A stretch of 64,000 nucleotides of DNA from NCBI RefSeq assembly GCF_000001735.4, contig NC_003071.7, positions 14,191,151 to 14,255,150 on the forward strand. The letters are read 5' to 3'. The position numbers and the translations under genes are program-made. Shown in pieces: positions 53,789 to 64,000 of this stretch (positions are counted from its first letter, which is position 1; each line of letters opens with the position of its first letter). Source of the stretch: Arabidopsis thaliana (Eukaryota > Streptophyta > Magnoliopsida > Brassicales > Brassicaceae). The notes beneath the pieces are model-generated. The model did not search any database. It saw nothing but the letters and a program-made list of their open reading frames with translations, and had not been told where the DNA came from.

Positions 53789-53814
53789 AAAAAAAAAAAA
53801 AAAAAAAAAAAAAA
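53789..53814 (+). repeat. Poly(A) run of 26 bases
   Basis: An uninterrupted run of A, about 170 bases after tRNA-Asp copy 2 and 170 bases before the MLO5 start codon. It may be a simple slippage product. The corresponding positions in the other tRNA units do not have it. Confidence 0.8.
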
Positions 53815-53987
53815 CCAGAAAATCACCATCACCGGAATCCGTCTAGCGGAACGACGGAGACATCTTCCTTCTTTGCATGTTACCGCCGTTTCTTGGCCGT
53901 AGAAGATATAAATATTGATAGTCGTATATAAAAAAAAAACATATAAGACAAGGTACATAAGAAAAAAACAATTTCGTTAAAGAAAAA

Positions 53988-56729
53988 ATGGCTGGAGGAG
54001 GAGGTGGTAGCACTTCTGGAGAAGGTCCTAGAGAGCTCGATCAGACACCGACATGGGCCGTCTCCACTGTTTGTGGCGTTATCATCTTGATCTCTATCGT
54101 TCTAGAGCTCATGATTCACAAAATCGGAGAGGTAATAAAAACTAACACAATTTCTCAAAGATTGCTCTACATTTTATGATTTCTTATTACACCAGTCATT
54201 GATTGTTCTTTCGCAGGTTTTCACTGAAAGAAGGAAGAAAGCTTTGTACGAAGCGCTTCAAAAGATCAAGAACGGTACCAAACCCTCCAATTGATTTTTT
54301 TTTTTTTTTTTTTCGTGGGTTACAAGTTTTAGAACTTTTTGTGTTATTGATTTTGCAGAGCTTATGGTTTTGGGATTCATTTCTTTGTTATTAACATTTG
54401 GACAAAACTACATAGCAAGTTTGTGTGTGGCGTCAAGATACGGCCATGCGATGTCCTTTTGTGGTCCATACGATGGTCCAAGTGGTGAGTCTAAGAAGCC
54501 AAAGACTACCGAACACTTAGAACGTCGTGTTTTGGCTGATGCTGCTCCAGCTCAGTGCAAGAAGGTCAAAATCTTTCTATATATATTTTTTTTTTTGCTT
54601 AATTAGATAACATGGTTGAAATTGATGAAGATGAATGTTTTTGATGTATGCAGGGCTATGTACCGCTTATATCACTCAACGCGTTGCATCAAGTGCATAT
54701 CTTCATCTTTTTCTTGGCTGTGTTTCATGTCATTTATAGTGCTATTACCATGATGCTTGGACGAGCAAAGGTATATTTGCATATATAATGTTTACTTAAT
54801 GTCGTAGCAATGTGTATGTGTTTGTGAGATTTTGATTGTTGGATTATGCAGATTCGTGGATGGAAAGTTTGGGAGGAAGAAGTCATAAATGATCATGAAA
54901 TGATGAATGGTTAGATTATTGAGCTTATAGTTACAGATGCCATTCACATTTCAAACAAGAATATCAATTTCTTATTACTTTGGTGTAATTTACAGACCCT
55001 TCAAGGTTTAGGCTCACACATGAGACATCATTTGTTAGAGAGCATGTCAATCCTTGGGCCAAAAATAGATTCTCATTCTACGTTGTAAGATTTTGATCGT
55101 TTGTTTTTATTATTCCATCTCTTGTTTCTATGTATCTAAAGCAAGAGAGACTTTCCTTGTTACTCTGTTTTGTAGATGTGTTTCTTTCGTCAAATGCTGA
55201 GATCTGTCAGAAAATCTGATTATTTGACAATGCGTCATGGTTTCATAAGTGTAAGTTCCTTGAGATTATGCAAAACCATTCTTTAATTAATTTCTCCCCA
55301 AAACATTGTTTGAGATATGTTTCCAAAATCCTCGGTTACTTAGGTCCATTTGGCACCGGGTATGAAGTTTAATTTCCAAAAATACATCAAAAGATCATTG
55401 GAAGACGACTTCAAGGTAGTCGTGGGAATAAGGTACATCTTAATACTTCTTCTTCTTACACCAACGATCCTATATTCATCATTTTCGGATGCAATTTCAC
55501 AATCATTCTGGTAATGCAGTCCCGAGCTATGGGCCTTTGTAATGCTCTTTTTGCTCTTTGATGTTCACGGTTAGTCTTTTTATAATCTTGTGTTGTAATA
55601 TTCTTCAACATACAAAGCTTAGAAGCTAATTGTTCGCGGTATAGGGTGGTATGTTACTGCTGTGATCACCATGATTCCTCCACTTGTAAGTAACTGAATC
55701 TACCTTTGTAGCGTGTGCTAGCTTCCACGGAAATAGCAATATAAAGAAAGAACCGACTAATTGTGTTTGGTTTGAAGTTGACATTAGCGATAGGAACCAA
55801 GCTTCAAGCCATCATCTCAGACATGGCGTTGGAAATTCAGGAGAGACACGCCGTGATACAAGGGATGCCACTTGTCAATGTCTCTGATCGACATTTCTGG
55901 TTTAGTCGTCCCGCCTTAGTCCTCCATATCATCCACTTCATTCTCTTCCAGGTACAACTAATCGCCGCTTACAAATATAAAACAATAGAAAAGTATGTTT
56001 TCTTGGTTCGTCTATCTTCTAACGAGCTTACTTAAATGTTCAGAATGCTTTTGAGATCACCTACTTCTTCTGGATATGGGTAAACAAATACAACTCACAA
56101 CTCTCTTTTCCCATGATCTCTCTCTACTTCTCTCACTCTCCTTCCATTGTTGCAGTATGAGTTCGGGTTACGGTCCTGTTTTCATCACCATTTCGCGCTA
56201 ATAATCATAAGGGTTGCTCTTGGGTGAGTACTTCTTTTGTGAAATTTGGTTTTCTTCAGCTACAAGAATCTTCTTTTGTGATATTTGGTTTTCTTGAGCC
56301 ACAAGAATCTTATCTTGAGTTCTAAATGCAGGGTGGGAGTACAATTTCTCTGCAGTTACATCACACTTCCTCTTTACGCTCTCGTGACTCAGGCATGTCA
56401 AAAGATTTATACTTCATTCTTTCTCTTCCAATAAGAGTAAAAAGCCGCCATTGTAAACACTCTAAAGATTTTACATGTTTTTTTTCCAGATGGGATCAAC
56501 GATGAAGCGATCGGTGTTTGATGATCAAACGTCAAAGGCATTAAAGAATTGGCATAAAAATGCAAAGAAAAAGAGCGAAACTCCTGGTCAAACGCAGCCT
56601 CCATTGCCTAATCTCCGACCTAAAACCGGCGGCGATATTGAGTCTGCTTCTCCGGCCAATATCACGGCTAGTGTTGATGTTAAAGAAAGTGATCAATCTC
56701 AATCTAGAGACCTCTTAAGCGGTCCCTAA
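53988..56729 (+). CDS. MLO5: MLO-family seven-transmembrane protein MLO5
   Basis: About fifteen small exons encode about 500 residues, from [13 protein letters not shown] to RDLLSGP. Visible transmembrane segments include [91 protein letters not shown] and [18 protein letters not shown]. Conserved MLO blocks are the extracellular cysteines, [30 protein letters not shown] and the calmodulin-binding region after the last helix ([12 protein letters not shown]). MLO proteins are plasma-membrane calcium-linked proteins; MLO5 has been reported to act in pollen-tube responses to ovule signals. Exon 14 follows an intron carrying a 39-base tandem repeat near 56231-56310. The start at 53988 is the first ATG after the leader. 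Confidence 0.93.
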
Positions 56730-58457
56730 AAAACCAAACGGGTCAAGACATTACTTTCACTTAACCGGCTTACTCTAAGTCTCTCTACACAAATTTTCTT
56801 TTCAAATTATAGGTTTTAATCATTTATTCATGTAACTGTTTGTTGTATGTGTATCACAATTAGTTCAATTCTGTACCAGCTTATCAAAATAGACTTACTA
56901 CAAAAACATGAGCCTATAGGGTCAGGTTTGGTAAATGGGACAATACCAAACTAACTGACCAAATGTTTGGTTTAACTTATTTCGGTTAACTCAGGTTTTG
57001 TTCAATTGCCTCGAGTCAGTTTATAAAACCTTAAATTTTAAAAATAACGCCCTAATCTCGAATCGTCCGTCTTGAGTTTTTCGCCGTCGTCACCATTTGG
57101 CAGCCGTCACCTCCGTTGCTACTTTATTCTCTCACAAGTCCCCGCCTTAACTTGAGCTAAACTGAAGGAGGTTGATATTGCTCTGTTTTCTAAAAACACA
57201 TTTCTGCACACAACGTGTTCGATCAAATGCCTAAGAGATACATGTGATATATAGGACGCGTCTTCTCACTCATTTTTTTTTCTGAATGTTTGTGGTTATT
57301 GCAGTAATTCCATATTCGCGTCTATTAAATTCATGGGAGACAGTTAGGCCGGAGAAATGAAGAGGCTTAGACTGAAAATTTTTGGTTGTTCTTGAGTATA
57401 AAGTAAAGTACCTATCTTTCTCTGGTATGGTTGCTTACTCATAATGCCTAATAGTTTTTGAAGTATTTTAAGTATCAAATTGATTTGATATATAAGCACA
57501 TTGTTGAGTAGTTTGAAGTATTAATCAGAGATAATAGTGTTAAGTATTTGGAATTCAATTGAACTAGCGCCACTAATGTTGGAATTCTTATGTTCAGGCT
57601 GCCTCAAAAGGTGTTGAATTCCATGATAAAGGCTCCTGCCATGAAGGGTAAATTTTGTTTACTTCTATAAAAATTTGTCATGCATTTTCATTGGGAATGA
57701 TTTCGAGCTATATATCCTTTAGAAGCTTATAGAACTTACTGTAAAGGCACAAACTTTTTAAGGATTATCAGAGCGGTGCTCGCAATGGCAATTTCGTAAC
57801 TTAGGATATGATTTCCGTAAGCTGAACCATATGCGGATCTAGGAATGAAAATAGCATAGTTTAAGCAATCATTTCTAAGAATTTGTATCACTATTCATTA
57901 TCTTTGTTATTCCTAAATTATTGAACTCTCGCAAAATGAAGAAGGAAGAATTTCAAAGTAGACTATGGGATTCATGGGGATGTAAACTTTAGCGTTAGGC
58001 TTAATGTGGGTTGTTTTTCATGCACTATGTTAGTAATTTGGTTTTTGAAAGTTTCTCCTTGTGTAATTGACAGCAATAAAGAAGAAACTTGAGAAAGATA
58101 TTTACGGAGTTGGAAGTATTGGCCTTTTCACTGATTTAGACAGAGAGGTACAGAAATACCTATATGTCTGCATGTTTTATGGTATTTGATTATCTTTTAG
58201 TATCATTTAGAGTGATTTTAAGTCAAAATGATCAGAGTTTAGCGATTAGACAGAAACCTGGGTTGGAAGAACACTCTGTTCTAGATAAATCGAGAACAAC
58301 GACTCAGTGAGTACTTTTCCTTTCCATTAGATGATCTACTTTGACACTTTTGCTCTTAGATAGTATTCAACTATTATTTAGTGTCTAATAATATGAATAT
58401 TTCATTCCTTACTATCATCAGCGTGTTCTGTGCAGGGACAAACAATGTTCTATACCA
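56730..58457. other. MLO5 3' region and candidate leader exons of the PPR gene
   Basis: No annotated-type gene. From about 57040 the sequence looks like a transcribed leader (TTCGCCGTCGTCACC). Three intron-bounded segments follow: 57598-57647, 58074-58147 and 58236-58306, each with AG before and GT after, and together with the PPR exon at 58436 they keep one open frame. See the finding on the N-terminal extension. Confidence 0.5.
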
Positions 58458-60641
58458 ATGCATCCAAGTACCTTTCAAACAGAACTCAACCCGCATACTT
58501 CCACGTTATTAAAAAAACTGACTCATCATTCACAGCAAAGGAACCTCGTGGCTGGACGTGCAGTTCATGGACAGATCATCAGAACGGGAGCATCAACCTG
58601 CATCCAACATGCCAATGTCCTTGTCAACTTTTATGCAAAATGTGGAAAATTGGCCAAAGCCCACTCCATCTTTAACGCCATAATCTGCAAGGATGTTGTG
58701 TCCTGGAACAGTCTCATCACTGGCTATTCTCAGAACGGCGGTATCTCCAGCTCCTACACTGTTATGCAGCTGTTTCGTGAGATGAGAGCGCAAGATATAC
58801 TGCCAAATGCTTATACCCTTGCTGGGATTTTTAAGGCCGAGTCGAGTCTTCAAAGTTCTACAGTTGGGAGGCAGGCTCACGCGCTAGTGGTCAAAATGTC
58901 AAGTTTTGGGGATATATATGTTGATACTTCGTTGGTGGGCATGTACTGTAAAGCGGGCTTGGTCGAGGATGGACTTAAAGTGTTCGCCTATATGCCTGAA
59001 AGAAATACTTATACATGGTCTACTATGGTTTCTGGTTATGCTACAAGAGGACGCGTTGAAGAGGCAATTAAAGTCTTCAATTTGTTTCTTAGAGAGAAGG
59101 AGGAAGGAAGTGATAGTGACTATGTCTTCACCGCGGTTCTCAGCTCGCTGGCTGCAACCATATACGTAGGACTAGGCAGGCAAATCCATTGCATCACAAT
59201 TAAAAATGGGTTGCTTGGGTTTGTAGCTTTGAGTAATGCGCTTGTTACAATGTATTCAAAGTGTGAGAGCTTGAATGAGGCATGCAAGATGTTTGACTCG
59301 TCTGGTGACAGAAATTCGATTACATGGTCAGCAATGGTCACTGGTTATTCTCAGAATGGGGAATCACTTGAAGCAGTAAAGCTTTTCTCTAGAATGTTTT
59401 CTGCTGGAATCAAGCCCAGTGAATACACGATTGTTGGGGTTCTTAATGCATGCAGTGACATTTGCTATCTAGAAGAAGGGAAGCAACTTCATTCTTTCTT
59501 GTTAAAGTTGGGATTTGAAAGACATTTATTTGCAACTACTGCTTTGGTTGACATGTATGCAAAAGCCGGTTGTCTAGCAGATGCCAGAAAAGGTTTTGAC
59601 TGCCTACAAGAACGTGATGTGGCGCTTTGGACATCGCTTATTAGCGGGTATGTTCAAAACTCAGATAACGAAGAGGCTTTGATTCTGTACCGCAGAATGA
59701 AAACAGCAGGTATTATCCCAAACGACCCAACCATGGCAAGTGTTCTAAAAGCTTGCTCTTCTCTAGCTACCTTGGAGCTCGGAAAGCAAGTACACGGCCA
59801 CACAATCAAGCATGGGTTTGGGCTTGAAGTTCCAATAGGAAGCGCACTTTCTACAATGTACTCAAAGTGTGGGAGTTTAGAAGATGGGAACCTCGTCTTT
59901 AGAAGAACTCCCAATAAAGATGTTGTGTCTTGGAACGCTATGATCTCAGGCTTGTCCCATAATGGACAAGGAGATGAGGCTTTGGAACTGTTTGAGGAGA
60001 TGTTAGCAGAAGGAATGGAACCAGATGATGTCACTTTCGTGAACATTATATCAGCGTGTAGCCACAAAGGTTTTGTAGAGAGAGGCTGGTTTTATTTCAA
60101 TATGATGTCAGATCAGATCGGGCTTGATCCAAAAGTTGACCACTATGCTTGTATGGTTGATCTGCTGAGCCGTGCAGGACAGCTCAAAGAGGCAAAAGAG
60201 TTCATCGAATCAGCTAATATTGATCACGGTTTATGCCTTTGGCGGATACTATTAAGCGCATGTAAGAACCATGGGAAATGTGAGCTAGGAGTTTACGCAG
60301 GAGAGAAGCTCATGGCCCTTGGATCGAGAGAATCATCAACTTATGTGCAATTGTCAGGCATTTACACGGCTTTAGGGCGGATGAGAGATGTGGAACGGGT
60401 TTGGAAACACATGAGAGCAAACGGGGTGAGCAAAGAAGTGGGTTGCAGTTGGATCGAGCTGAAGAATCAGTACCATGTTTTTGTTGTGGGAGATACAATG
60501 CATCCGATGATTGAAGAGACGAAGGATTTGGTTTGTTTGGTTAGTAGACAGATGATAGAAGAAGGATTCGTAACTGTGTTGGATTCGTCTTTTGTCGAAG
60601 AAGAAGAAGGAACACAATTATCTACTTCTTTCATAATATAA
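58458..60641 (+). CDS. PLS-class pentatricopeptide repeat protein
   Basis: One long exon encodes 727 residues from MHPSTFQTEL. About 15 PPR motifs are visible in the alternating P, L and S pattern (for example NVLVNFYAKCGKLAKAHSIF, VVSWNSLITGYSQNG, NAYTLAGIFKA), ending in an E-type extension (GLCLWRILLSACKNHGKCELG, YVQLSGIYTALGRMRDVERV, KEVGCSWIELKNQYHVFVVG). The DYW deaminase domain is absent, so it is an E-subclass protein: probably an RNA-editing site-recognition factor for a mitochondrion or plastid that needs a partner in trans. The transcript probably begins more than 1 kb upstream, and the reading frame stays open into upstream exons, so the true N-terminus may be longer. The target RNA cannot be predicted safely by eye. 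Confidence 0.92.
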   Translation: MHPSTFQTELNPHTSTLLKKLTHHSQQRNLVAGRAVHGQIIRTGASTCIQHANVLVNFYAKCGKLAKAHSIFNAIICKDVVSWNSLITGYSQNGGISSSYTVMQLFREMRAQDILPNAYTLAGIFKAESSLQSSTVGRQAHALVVKMSSFGDIYVDTSLVGMYCKAGLVEDGLKVFAYMPERNTYTWSTMVSGYATRGRVEEAIKVFNLFLREKEEGSDSDYVFTAVLSSLAATIYVGLGRQIHCITIKNGLLGFVALSNALVTMYSKCESLNEACKMFDSSGDRNSITWSAMVTGYSQNGESLEAVKLFSRMFSAGIKPSEYTIVGVLNACSDICYLEEGKQLHSFLLKLGFERHLFATTALVDMYAKAGCLADARKGFDCLQERDVALWTSLISGYVQNSDNEEALILYRRMKTAGIIPNDPTMASVLKACSSLATLELGKQVHGHTIKHGFGLEVPIGSALSTMYSKCGSLEDGNLVFRRTPNKDVVSWNAMISGLSHNGQGDEALELFEEMLAEGMEPDDVTFVNIISACSHKGFVERGWFYFNMMSDQIGLDPKVDHYACMVDLLSRAGQLKEAKEFIESANIDHGLCLWRILLSACKNHGKCELGVYAGEKLMALGSRESSTYVQLSGIYTALGRMRDVERVWKHMRANGVSKEVGCSWIELKNQYHVFVVGDTMHPMIEETKDLVCLVSRQMIEEGFVTVLDSSFVEEEEGTQLSTSFII

Positions 60642-61036
60642 ATTTTTTGTTGAAATTTTTTATATTGTAGGTTTTAATTTTAGGTGTGTGAGTGTAACTT
60701 TAGGTGTGAAAATGTATCACAAATAGTAATTCTTTTGTTAACCAAATGATTATTCACTTTTTATAACCATATGCCATATAGTGTTAAATTACTGAATGTT
60801 TTGTTTCCATTCATTGCAAATTAGACAATGCATGCATGCTTTAGATTTTAGAACTTTGAAATAAAGAGAAATTGAGATTTAGCTAAATGTGGAAATAACC
60901 TAGTCAAATACACTCCCTAGTTCGATGGCCAATTTTGTGCAATTTCTTTGGACAATAATTATTTACGTCTCCAAATATATTGTCTTCACACACAAGGAAG
61001 AAAAAAAAAAAGAAGCTAAACTTAAATTCAAGAAAT
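60642..61036. other. Intergenic region before the LEA gene
   Basis: 395 bases of AT-rich sequence with the PPR 3' end and the LEA promoter and leader. Nothing further is recognised. Confidence 0.6.
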
Positions 61037-61264
61037 ATGTCAGGAAATATGTCGAAGAGTGAAGAGAAACAAGAGTTGCCACTAGAAACAAGTCCGTATA
61101 CAAAGTACGAGGATATAGAGGATTACAAGAAGAATGCTTATGGAACTTCCGGTCACCAGGACGTTAAGCCTGGCCACGGCGGCGGCACAACCGACGCACC
61201 GACCCCCTCCGGTGATGCTGCTCCCTCCGCCATAGATTCCGCTAACCAAAAAGCTAAGAAGTGA
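61037..61264 (+). CDS. Small late-embryogenesis-abundant protein, PvLEA18 type
   Basis: A single exon of 75 residues, starting MSGNMSKSEEKQELP; the second Met at 61049 is an alternative. It is very hydrophilic and rich in Lys, Glu, Gly, Pro and Thr, without cysteine or tryptophan. The conserved block is LPLETSPYTKYEDIEDYK followed by YGTSGHQDVKPGHGGG, the signature of group 6 (LEA_18) proteins. These intrinsically disordered proteins accumulate in dry seeds and under water stress. A frame beginning at 60980 extends the ORF with an implausible poly-Lys leader. Family confidence is high; function is known only in general terms. Confidence 0.88.
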   Translation: MSGNMSKSEEKQELPLETSPYTKYEDIEDYKKNAYGTSGHQDVKPGHGGGTTDAPTPSGDAAPSAIDSANQKAKK

Positions 61265-63010
61265 ACCACTCACAAAATGTTTCTCTTGATTCTGTTTTAG
61301 TTACTCTCCAATGTGATTCATTTGACGCATTGTGATAATTGACATGTTTTTGTTTTTTCTCCTTTTCTCCATTGATATGATCCAATCTAAGATCAATAAA
61401 TAGATGTCAAGTCGAAGGGATTTTGGCCATCTTGCAACATTAACAACCCACGTTATGTATATTCTCACCTTGAAAAACAGAATTTTGCGAAGAATTATAC
61501 GCCAAATTTGTAAAAATATTTGGTCAAGAAAACTCTCGTACGTGTCATTTCATGACATATATTGTAGCACAAGTTGTGGTGACCTACTGATTGTCTGATC
61601 GATAGCATATTAGAAAAGAAATAAAATGAACCTTAAAAGTCAAATCCTTAACAACTACTAGCAATTAACAAACATGTTTGAATAGAAGTTTCAAGAATTC
61701 ACATTGAAAACTTTACTCTCTCTTTTCAAACATGTTTCATCAAACGGAAATGTAATATTTAGTCCACTAAATCTCTAATTAAAGTCAGTAATTGATAGTT
61801 ACAAAATTAATATGCTTCTTCCATCGGTATGAATTAATTATGATGCCCAACAGGCAACAACTAGCTACCAATTTGATTTCTACCGGCTTTGATCAACCTA
61901 AACCGGAAATAAATTTCTCGGTAATGTGAACACAGCCGCAACATTAGCTGAAACCAATATAATTACGACACGTGTATGGCGGGAATCAGACGCCGCAACT
62001 TTAATTTTTTAATCGGAGGTAACCCCTCGCCATTGGGAAAGACAAAAGGAGATTTGCATGGTAGCGATCTTGACCGTCGATGTTCTATCTTAGAGATCTA
62101 ATGGTTAGGAATTTATGGCGGTACCACCCGGTCAAAGTAATGCGTACCGTCGATATTTGACACGTGTCGGTAATTTAGCTCCGGTTTGACAGATAGACGA
62201 TACGAGAGATTACCTGGAAACGCCGGTGGCCAACCAAATACCGAACGAGACAAGCTTCTCTCTCTCTTTCTCTATCTATCTTTCTCTCTCAAAGAAAGCT
62301 TTTGGAAATTGTCTTTCGTCAAATTCTGTTCTTCTTCTTCATTAAACTCATAACTTTTTCTGGGTTTTTCGAGAATTTCTTCGAAAGGATCTTACGGTAA
62401 GAGAAAAGGAAAATTAAGAGGGAATAAGAAGATTCATCATCATTGTCATCTGTGGGGAATCTCAGAGCTTTTTTTTCTGTAGTTTTGTTATCTTTCTGAA
62501 TTCTCTACCTGCTTCAAGATTTCATTTTTATTCATCGATCTTTGGGGTTTAGTTTCAAAGCTGAATTCTTTGAGGTTTCTGAAATTTGCGAGCTGGGTTT
62601 TTGTTGAAATAGGCTTCTGAGTTTTGGTTATATTTGTGGATAATCGATTACTTGATCTGACCTGAGAAAAAGTAGAAACCTTTGAGTAGAGCTGGTTCTA
62701 TTACAAAGTTGTGTTTGGGAGCTTGCTACAAGACCATTGGATTTCTTCACTTTCTTCATTTGTTGAGTCTGCTACAAGATCAAGGATCTGTTGATTTTGG
62801 GTATTTGATCAAAATCTGAAATTGATCTTGTGGAAGTAAGGTTGCTGTAGTTGTCAAGGTCTTTGGTGAAGTTTGTTTCTCACAAAGTTTGATCCTTGAA
62901 GTTGGTCTCTATTGATCTTAGATCTAGTGTGAATAAAGGAAGTCCTTGGAAAGCAGCAGACTTGAAAACGCTATCACAAGAGGAATTGCTTCCTGAAGAG
63001 ACTGTCTGGA
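61265..63010. other. PP2CG1 promoter and long leader
   Basis: 1.7 kb with no other supported gene. CACGTG at 61969-61974 and 62161-62166, each inside ACACGTGT or GACACGTGTC, are ABRE/G-box sites. A CT-rich run at 62254-62288 probably marks the start of a long leader of about 700 bases that may be interrupted by an intron. No ORF is supported. Confidence 0.55.
61969..62166 (+). promoter_or_regulatory. Paired ABRE/G-box sites in the PP2CG1 promoter
   Basis: Two palindromic CACGTG cores, ACACGTGT at 61968-61975 and GACACGTGTC at 62159-62168, lie 0.85-1.05 kb before the start codon and just upstream of the CT-rich leader. The ACGTGT flanks fit abscisic-acid-responsive elements bound by bZIP factors. 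PP2CG1 is known to be salt- and ABA-inducible, which agrees; binding is inferred. Confidence 0.5.
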
Positions 63011-64000
63011 TTGCTGATAGATTTATATGATTCAGAGAAGAACTCACCGATGAGTATGGATTTTTCACCTTTGTTAACGGTTCTTGAGGGAGATTTCAAC
63101 AAGGATAATACTTCTTCTGCAACAGAAATTGATACTTTAGAGAACTTAGATGACACTAGGCAGATAAGTAAAGGAAAACCTCCGAGGCACCTCACAAGCA
63201 GTGCTACTAGGCTGCAGCTTGCAGCCAATGCGGTAATATACTTGACCCTGCTTTTTCTTTTTCCTTTTCTTTGTTACAATGGGATTCGAATGATGTAACT
63301 GGTTTCTGTTTGTGCGCAGGATGTGGATGTTTGTAACTTGGTTATGAAGTCACTTGATGACAAATCAGAGTTTCTACCTGTATACCGATCAGGAAGTTGT
63401 GCTGAGCAAGGGGCAAAACAGTTCATGGAAGATGAACACATTTGCATCGATGATCTTGTTAATCATCTTGGTGCAGCTATTCAATGCTCTTCTCTTGGAG
63501 CCTTCTATGGGGTGAGTTTATCTTCCAATCTTACCCAAAGAAGCATAAAAGCAATTCACTAGCCTGATTCTTCTTTCTTCTCCTCTTTTGTACTAGTACG
63601 ATATAAGAGGTATTACTTCAAAAACTCTTCTAACATTTGTTGATTGTGTGTCCTTTGGCAGGTATTTGATGGCCACGGTGGCACAGATGCAGCACACTTT
63701 GTTAGAAAGAACATTCTGAGATTCATTGTAGAGGACTCCTCCTTCCCACTATGCGTAAAGAAAGCAATTAAGAGTGCTTTCTTAAAAGCTGATTATGAAT
63801 TTGCAGATGATTCTTCTCTTGACATCTCTTCTGGGACCACTGCGCTTACAGCTTTTATTTTTGGACGGTAAGAGCATTTAAATTCGTATTTATGAACTTG
63901 GGAAGCTATATATGTTATCACCTGTATAATCATCAATACTTATCAGGTTGCCTGTGTGTATAAGATAGAGAATAAGGCTTAGTGTAAAGACTTATGTAAC
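63011..64000 (+). CDS. PP2CG1: Protein phosphatase 2C, PP2CG1 (partial, cut by edge)
   Basis: Three exons lie inside the window: 63011-63232, 63320-63511 and 63662-63867; the last ends in phase 2 and continues past the edge, since no suitable acceptor follows before 64000. The visible 206 residues cover an N-terminal extension rich in Asp, Ser and Thr and the start of the PPM/PP2C domain: [20 protein letters not shown] (metal-binding ED motif), [11 protein letters not shown] (first DG of the active site), [13 protein letters not shown]. The full protein should be about 380 residues. PP2Cs are Mg/Mn-dependent Ser/Thr phosphatases; PP2CG1 is reported as a positive regulator of salt tolerance. 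The first ATG gives [10 protein letters not shown]; a second Met, MSMDFSPLL, is 13 codons further and possible. Confidence 0.92.

Noticed and set aside
53549-53814. tRNA-derived SINE (tRNA followed by poly(A))
   Set aside because: Both tRNA-Asp genes are near-perfect cloverleaves with polymerase III terminators right after them, the A-run is 170 bases away and absent in the sister copies, and no target-site duplication was seen.

Overview
The window is ordinary plant nuclear DNA: AT-rich intergenic sequence, GT-AG introns (one GC-AG), small genes close together on both strands, and plant-specific families (LYK, MLO, PLS-class PPR, AHL, SCPL, LEA). From memory of the proteins and their order I recognise it as Arabidopsis thaliana chromosome 2, roughly the At2g33510 to At2g33700 interval. 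This is recognition, not a database search; a very close relative is possible. Coordinates given for genes run from start codon to stop codon, and exon junctions were read by hand from splice sites and reading-frame continuity.

Layout. 1-3044: gene-free lead-in. 3045-4323 (+) CFL1-type WW protein; 5726-6364 (+) CYSTM protein; 6716-9404 (-) serine carboxypeptidase SCPL46; 3.5 kb gap; 12931-17647 (-) RNA polymerase II CTD phosphatase CPL3; 19030-20337 (-) trihelix repressor ASR3; 22660-24768 (-) spindle-checkpoint protein BUBR1; 26211-27893 (+) galactan synthase GALS1; 28698-30692 (-) chitin receptor LYK5; 32253-32726 (-) a 96-residue membrane protein of unknown function; 33472-35215 and 35723-37348 (+) a tandem pair of cinnamoyl-CoA-reductase-like genes; 37873-39999 (+) SWI3B; 3.6 kb AT-rich repeat-containing gap; 43599-45413 (+) AT-hook protein AHL10; 45801-47584 (-) SDR fused to a membrane domain; 48350-51090 (+) DHHC S-acyltransferase; 51.1-53.9 kb a decayed array of tRNA-Asp genes, F-box fragments and DHHC-gene fragments; 53988-56729 (+) MLO5; 58458-60641 (+) PPR protein with candidate upstream exons; 61037-61264 (+) small LEA protein; 63011-end (+) PP2CG1, cut by the window edge.

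How the genes relate. There are no operons; each gene is its own transcription unit. Several belong to stress and defence signalling (LYK5, ASR3, CPL3, AHL10, PP2CG1, MLO family) but I see no evidence that they form a functional cluster. The only clear local duplications are the reductase pair, the tRNA-Asp/F-box units and the DHHC fragments.

I did not find a convincing undescribed system. The observations most worth checking are a chain of well-spliced exons upstream of the PPR gene that joins it in frame and would add 64 residues, and the decayed tRNA-Asp/F-box/DHHC array at 51-54 kb.
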